Shown piece by piece: positions 5,938-8,207 of a stretch of DNA of 8,207 nt (within the stretch, counting starts at the first letter, position 1; the number at the start of each line of letters is the position of its first letter). A program made the translations under genes and the position numbers. This DNA comes from Asaia bogorensis (GTDB lineage Bacteria; Pseudomonadota; Alphaproteobacteria; Acetobacterales; Acetobacteraceae). Under the pieces are notes generated by a model. It worked only from the letters and a program-made list of their open reading frames with translations. It ran no database searches and had not been told where the DNA came from. The stretch is from contig CAMCZJ010000138.1 of assembly GCA_945886995.1 (NCBI GenBank), forward strand, positions 1 to 8,207, written 5' to 3'.

Positions 5938-7572
5938 TCAGCTAAAGTTGAATTCGCGGTAGCCGCCAGACGCAACGTCATCGGCCATGCGCCGATATTC
6001 CACGGCGCCGCCATAATAGCCAAGGGTGCGACGAATATCACGCCCTTCGACATTGCGGTTGACGCCGGTTTGCCATGAATTGACCTCGGCAAAGAGCAAC
6101 CCAGCCACGGCTTCTTCCACCTTTTCAGCCCACCAATGCACTGCTTCGGGCTTGGGTTCCACGCGCTTCAGGCCATTCTGCCGCATATGGATGACAAGGC
6201 CAGTGACCCAATCCACGATTTCTTCGATATTGCGGGGAATATTGCCGCGCGCGGTATGGGGCCCGAGAACCATCAGCATATTCGGAAAACCTTCGGCCAT
6301 CACGCCCAGAAAAGTCCTTGGCGTGTTGATCCATTCCTGCTTCAGGCTGCGCCCCCCGGGGCCCCGAATATCCATGCGGTCGTAAGGGCCCGTCACACCA
6401 TCAAAGCCGGTCGAGAAGATCAGGATATCAAAAGCAAAATCCTCGGCGCTGGTTCTGATTCCGTCAAACGTGATGCTTTCGATCGGGGTTTCATTGATGT
6501 CCACCAGGCGCACATTGGGCTGGTTATAGACCTCATAGTAGCCGCTTTCCAAAGGCAAGCGCCTGGTACCGAAGCCGTGATTCTTGGGGATGAGCTTTTC
6601 CGCAACGGCGGGGTCCTGCACTCTTTGGCGGATCTTGCGCGCCATGAAGTCACTGGCGAGCGCATTGGCGTCCTTATTGGTGAGCACATCAGCGAAGTTA
6701 CCGACCCAAATGCCAAAGCCCGGTTCGGCATAGAGCTTTTCCCAAAAGGCTTCACGTTCTTCGGCTGAGACTTCAAGCGCCTTTCGAGGGTCCGTCTGAT
6801 GAATGAAGCAGGTCGCGGTTTCCCGGCAGCGGGCGAAGATTTCCGGATAGCTTGCTTTGATCTTGGCCTGTTCTTCGGGCGTGATCTTGCGGTTATGCAG
6901 CGGCGCTGCCCAATTCGGCGTGCGCTGAAACACTGTCAGATGGCCAACATCCTTGGCGATGGTTTGGATGATTTGGATGGCGGTCGCGCCCGTGCCGATG
7001 ATACCAACGCGTTTGCCCGTGAAATCAACCGGATCATGCGGCCAGCGGGCGGTATGGAAAGCCTGACCCTGAAAGGAATCTCGCCCAGGTATATTGGGTA
7101 GGGTGGGGGCCGAAAGTGGCCCAAGCCCCGTAATCAGCAAGGGCGCGCGGCAAGTCTCACCGGTTTTCAGTGTGACGGTCCAGATATTCTGCACATCATC
7201 AAAATGTGCTGCCTTGACCCGGCTGTTGAAGGTGATGTGCTTGCGGAGATCAAATTTCTCAGCGACGAAATTCAAATAGCGCAGCGTATCCGGCTGGGCG
7301 GCGAAGTGTTCCGGCCATTCCCATTCCTGCAGCAATTCTTCGGAAAACGAATAGCCATAGGACCAGCTTTCGGAATCGAAACGCGCGCCGGGGTAGCGGT
7401 TCCAATACCAAGTGCCGCCGATATCCGAGCCCGACTCAAATACCCTGAGCTTCATGCCGAGTTCTCGGAGCCGGATCAGCTGATACATACCGGAGATACC
7501 AGCGCCGATGATGATCACATCCGCATCAGCGGCGATTGAAGCGTTTTCTTGAACCGAAGCTTTTTCAGGCAT
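5938..7572 (-). CDS. type I Baeyer-Villiger monooxygenase (FAD/NADPH)
   Basis: A 544-residue flavoprotein that inserts an oxygen atom beside a ketone carbonyl to give an ester or lactone, using FAD, NADPH and O2. The first Rossmann motif is GAGISG (23-28), followed by GGTWYWNRYPGARFDSES (52-69). The type I fingerprint FQGQAFHTARWP (167-178) matches FxGxxxHxxxWP exactly, and the NADPH-binding motif GTGATA is at 193-198. D66 and R338 (in FGTRRL) align from memory with Asp66 and Arg337 of phenylacetone monooxygenase, the catalytic pair. Length and overall layout match that enzyme closely, though the substrate-pocket sequence differs, so the ketone is not predictable. The cysteine just before the catalytic Asp in many relatives is F65 here. 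The ribosome site is weak. It is the first gene of a likely operon with the solute-binding protein, read from a promoter near 7700. Confidence 0.95.
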   Translation of the reverse strand: MPEKASVQENASIAADADVIIIGAGISGMYQLIRLRELGMKLRVFESGSDIGGTWYWNRYPGARFDSESWSYGYSFSEELLQEWEWPEHFAAQPDTLRYLNFVAEKFDLRKHITFNSRVKAAHFDDVQNIWTVTLKTGETCRAPLLITGLGPLSAPTLPNIPGRDSFQGQAFHTARWPHDPVDFTGKRVGIIGTGATAIQIIQTIAKDVGHLTVFQRTPNWAAPLHNRKITPEEQAKIKASYPEIFARCRETATCFIHQTDPRKALEVSAEEREAFWEKLYAEPGFGIWVGNFADVLTNKDANALASDFMARKIRQRVQDPAVAEKLIPKNHGFGTRRLPLESGYYEVYNQPNVRLVDINETPIESITFDGIRTSAEDFAFDILIFSTGFDGVTGPYDRMDIRGPGGRSLKQEWINTPRTFLGVMAEGFPNMLMVLGPHTARGNIPRNIEEIVDWVTGLVIHMRQNGLKRVEPKPEAVHWWAEKVEEAVAGLLFAEVNSWQTGVNRNVEGRDIRRTLGYYGGAVEYRRMADDVASGGYREFNFS

Positions 7573-7928
7573 GGGGTCGAACCCAACTTTCTTGCGTTTC
7601 CTATGCCCGCCGCGGGCTGGACTGCGCCAACGTATCGAAGCGGTGCCGGTGAGTTGGCAAGCGCAAAGCCCGATCCGTTATGCACGTCATTGGATTATGA
7701 TCAGTATGTGATGACTTTGGCAAATATCCCTCGGGCGCGGATCTGGGGCTGCCCTTCATTGCGCCTTGCGGTGGCCGGGCTTCGCGCAATATCCGAACGC
7801 TTCAATCAACCGGTAACTAGCGCTGATTTATTGTGCAAAAACAGATTCGCGCAGCTCTAAGTCAATCTTCATGATTTTGTTTTAGGCAGAGCCCCCTGTC
7901 TCGAACGCTGCAAGGAGTCTTCTATCCC
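7573..7928. other. 356-bp divergent intergenic region
   Basis: This gap separates the starts of the monooxygenase and the chemoreceptor-like gene. Apart from the monooxygenase promoter near 7700 and the ribosome site AAGGAG at 7912-7917 for the rightward gene, I see nothing I can name. Open frames of about 60-100 codons cross it on both strands, but they lack ribosome sites and recognisable protein features. The stretch 7825-7895 is A/T-rich and probably holds the rightward promoter, though no convincing -35/-10 pair is visible. Confidence 0.6.
7694..7723 (-). promoter_or_regulatory. sigma70-like promoter for the monooxygenase operon
   Basis: On the minus strand TTGCCA (7718-7723) and CATAAT (7694-7699) are 18 bp apart; each matches five of six consensus bases. 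It lies in the most A/T-rich part of the intergenic region and points toward the monooxygenase, giving a leader of about 115 nt. Two TGATSA hexamers (TGATCA at 7698-7703 and TGATGA at 7709-7714, plus-strand reading) sit 11 bp apart within it and could be regulator half-sites. Confidence 0.5.
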
Positions 7929-8207
7929 ATGTCAAACCGGCAATCACAGGCAAAGATCGCCACACGACTTGCCCTGGCCATCGCGCTACCGATCTTTGCG
8001 GTCTTGCTGATGAGTGGCGTTGTCATTTCCCAACAGCTTCAGACGGTGCGGCAGGCCAATCAGCTTCAGGCGCTCAGCCATTTCAGCTCCCGCATCAGTG
8101 ACCTGGTGCATGAGCTGCAAAAGGAACGTGGCATGTCCGCGCTTTTCATCGGCAGCCGTGGCCAGCAAATGGGGACCGAAATTCAGGCCCAGCGCCGTGA
8201 TACGGAT
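7929..8207 (+). CDS. N-terminus of a membrane sensor, probably a NIT-domain methyl-accepting chemotaxis protein (cut by window edge)
   Basis: Ninety-three codons are visible before the right edge. The protein starts with a short basic cytoplasmic segment (SNRQSQAKIATR) and one transmembrane helix at about residues 14-34. The periplasmic part follows. From about residue 55 the sequence RISDLVHELQKERGMSALFI matches the opening of the NIT (nitrate- and nitrite-sensing) domain, in which an LxxELQxERG helix carries the conserved arginine. NIT domains usually precede HAMP and either an MCP signalling domain, a histidine kinase or a cyclase, so the output module is unknown here; a chemoreceptor is the most common case. 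The ATG has AAGGAG eleven bases upstream. The gene is transcribed away from the monooxygenase operon. Confidence 0.72.
   Translation, partial: MSNRQSQAKIATRLALAIALPIFAVLLMSGVVISQQLQTVRQANQLQALSHFSSRISDLVHELQKERGMSALFIGSRGQQMGTEIQAQRRDTD

Noticed and set aside
7576..7586. GGTTCGACCCC-like string on the minus strand, resembling a tRNA T-arm or an attachment core
   Set aside because: No acceptor, D or anticodon arms can be built around it, and no integrase is present.
7549..7860. Open frame of 103 codons on the plus strand across the monooxygenase start and the intergenic region
   Set aside because: It overlaps the first codons of a certain gene, has no ribosome site and shows no recognisable protein pattern; a chance open frame.

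Overview
This 8.2 kb window is a dense, GC-rich stretch (roughly 60% G+C by eye) of ordinary bacterial chromosome. It most resembles an alphaproteobacterium. An Acetobacteraceae/Rhodospirillales-type soil or water heterotroph is my guess, based on an orphan TctC/Bug-type binding protein, a family III CoA-transferase, a DUF3830 protein and the Cys-less MGMT-like family together. I see no mobile element, CRISPR array, rRNA or tRNA.

Layout from left to right. (1) 1-1400, minus: a nearly complete FAD-linked oxidase of the D-2-hydroxyglutarate/D-lactate dehydrogenase type, whose last few codons lie off the left edge. (2) 1471-1968, minus: a small MGMT/alkyltransferase-like protein with PWWRV where active methyltransferases have PCHRV. 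(3) A 271-bp divergent intergenic region with an inverted repeat. (4) 2240-3388, plus: a CaiB/BaiF (family III) CoA-transferase. (5) A ~150-nt leader and then a CspA-type cold-shock protein, 3539-3742, plus. (6) 3774-4187, minus, convergent with the cold-shock gene: a DUF3830 cyclophilin-like protein. (7) 4373-4876, plus: a small exported protein with a PPC-like beta-sandwich region. (8) 4879-4916: a compound hairpin filling the convergent gap. (9) 5938-7572 then 4918-5907, both minus: a probable two-gene operon of a type I Baeyer-Villiger monooxygenase followed 30 bp later by a Tat-exported Bug/TctC solute-binding protein, with a good sigma70-like promoter upstream. (10) 7929-8207, plus: the N-terminus of a membrane chemoreceptor-like protein that appears to enter a NIT (nitrate/nitrite-sensing) domain.

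How they fit together: the FAD oxidase, CoA-transferase, Baeyer-Villiger enzyme and solute-binding protein are all catabolic parts for organic acids and ketones. Only the monooxygenase/binding-protein pair is close enough to be confidently co-transcribed. The other genes look like independent units in alternating orientation. I do not see a clearly new multi-gene system. The most noteworthy items are the monooxygenase-binding protein operon, the Cys-less alkyltransferase-like protein, the convergent-gap hairpin and the small exported protein.
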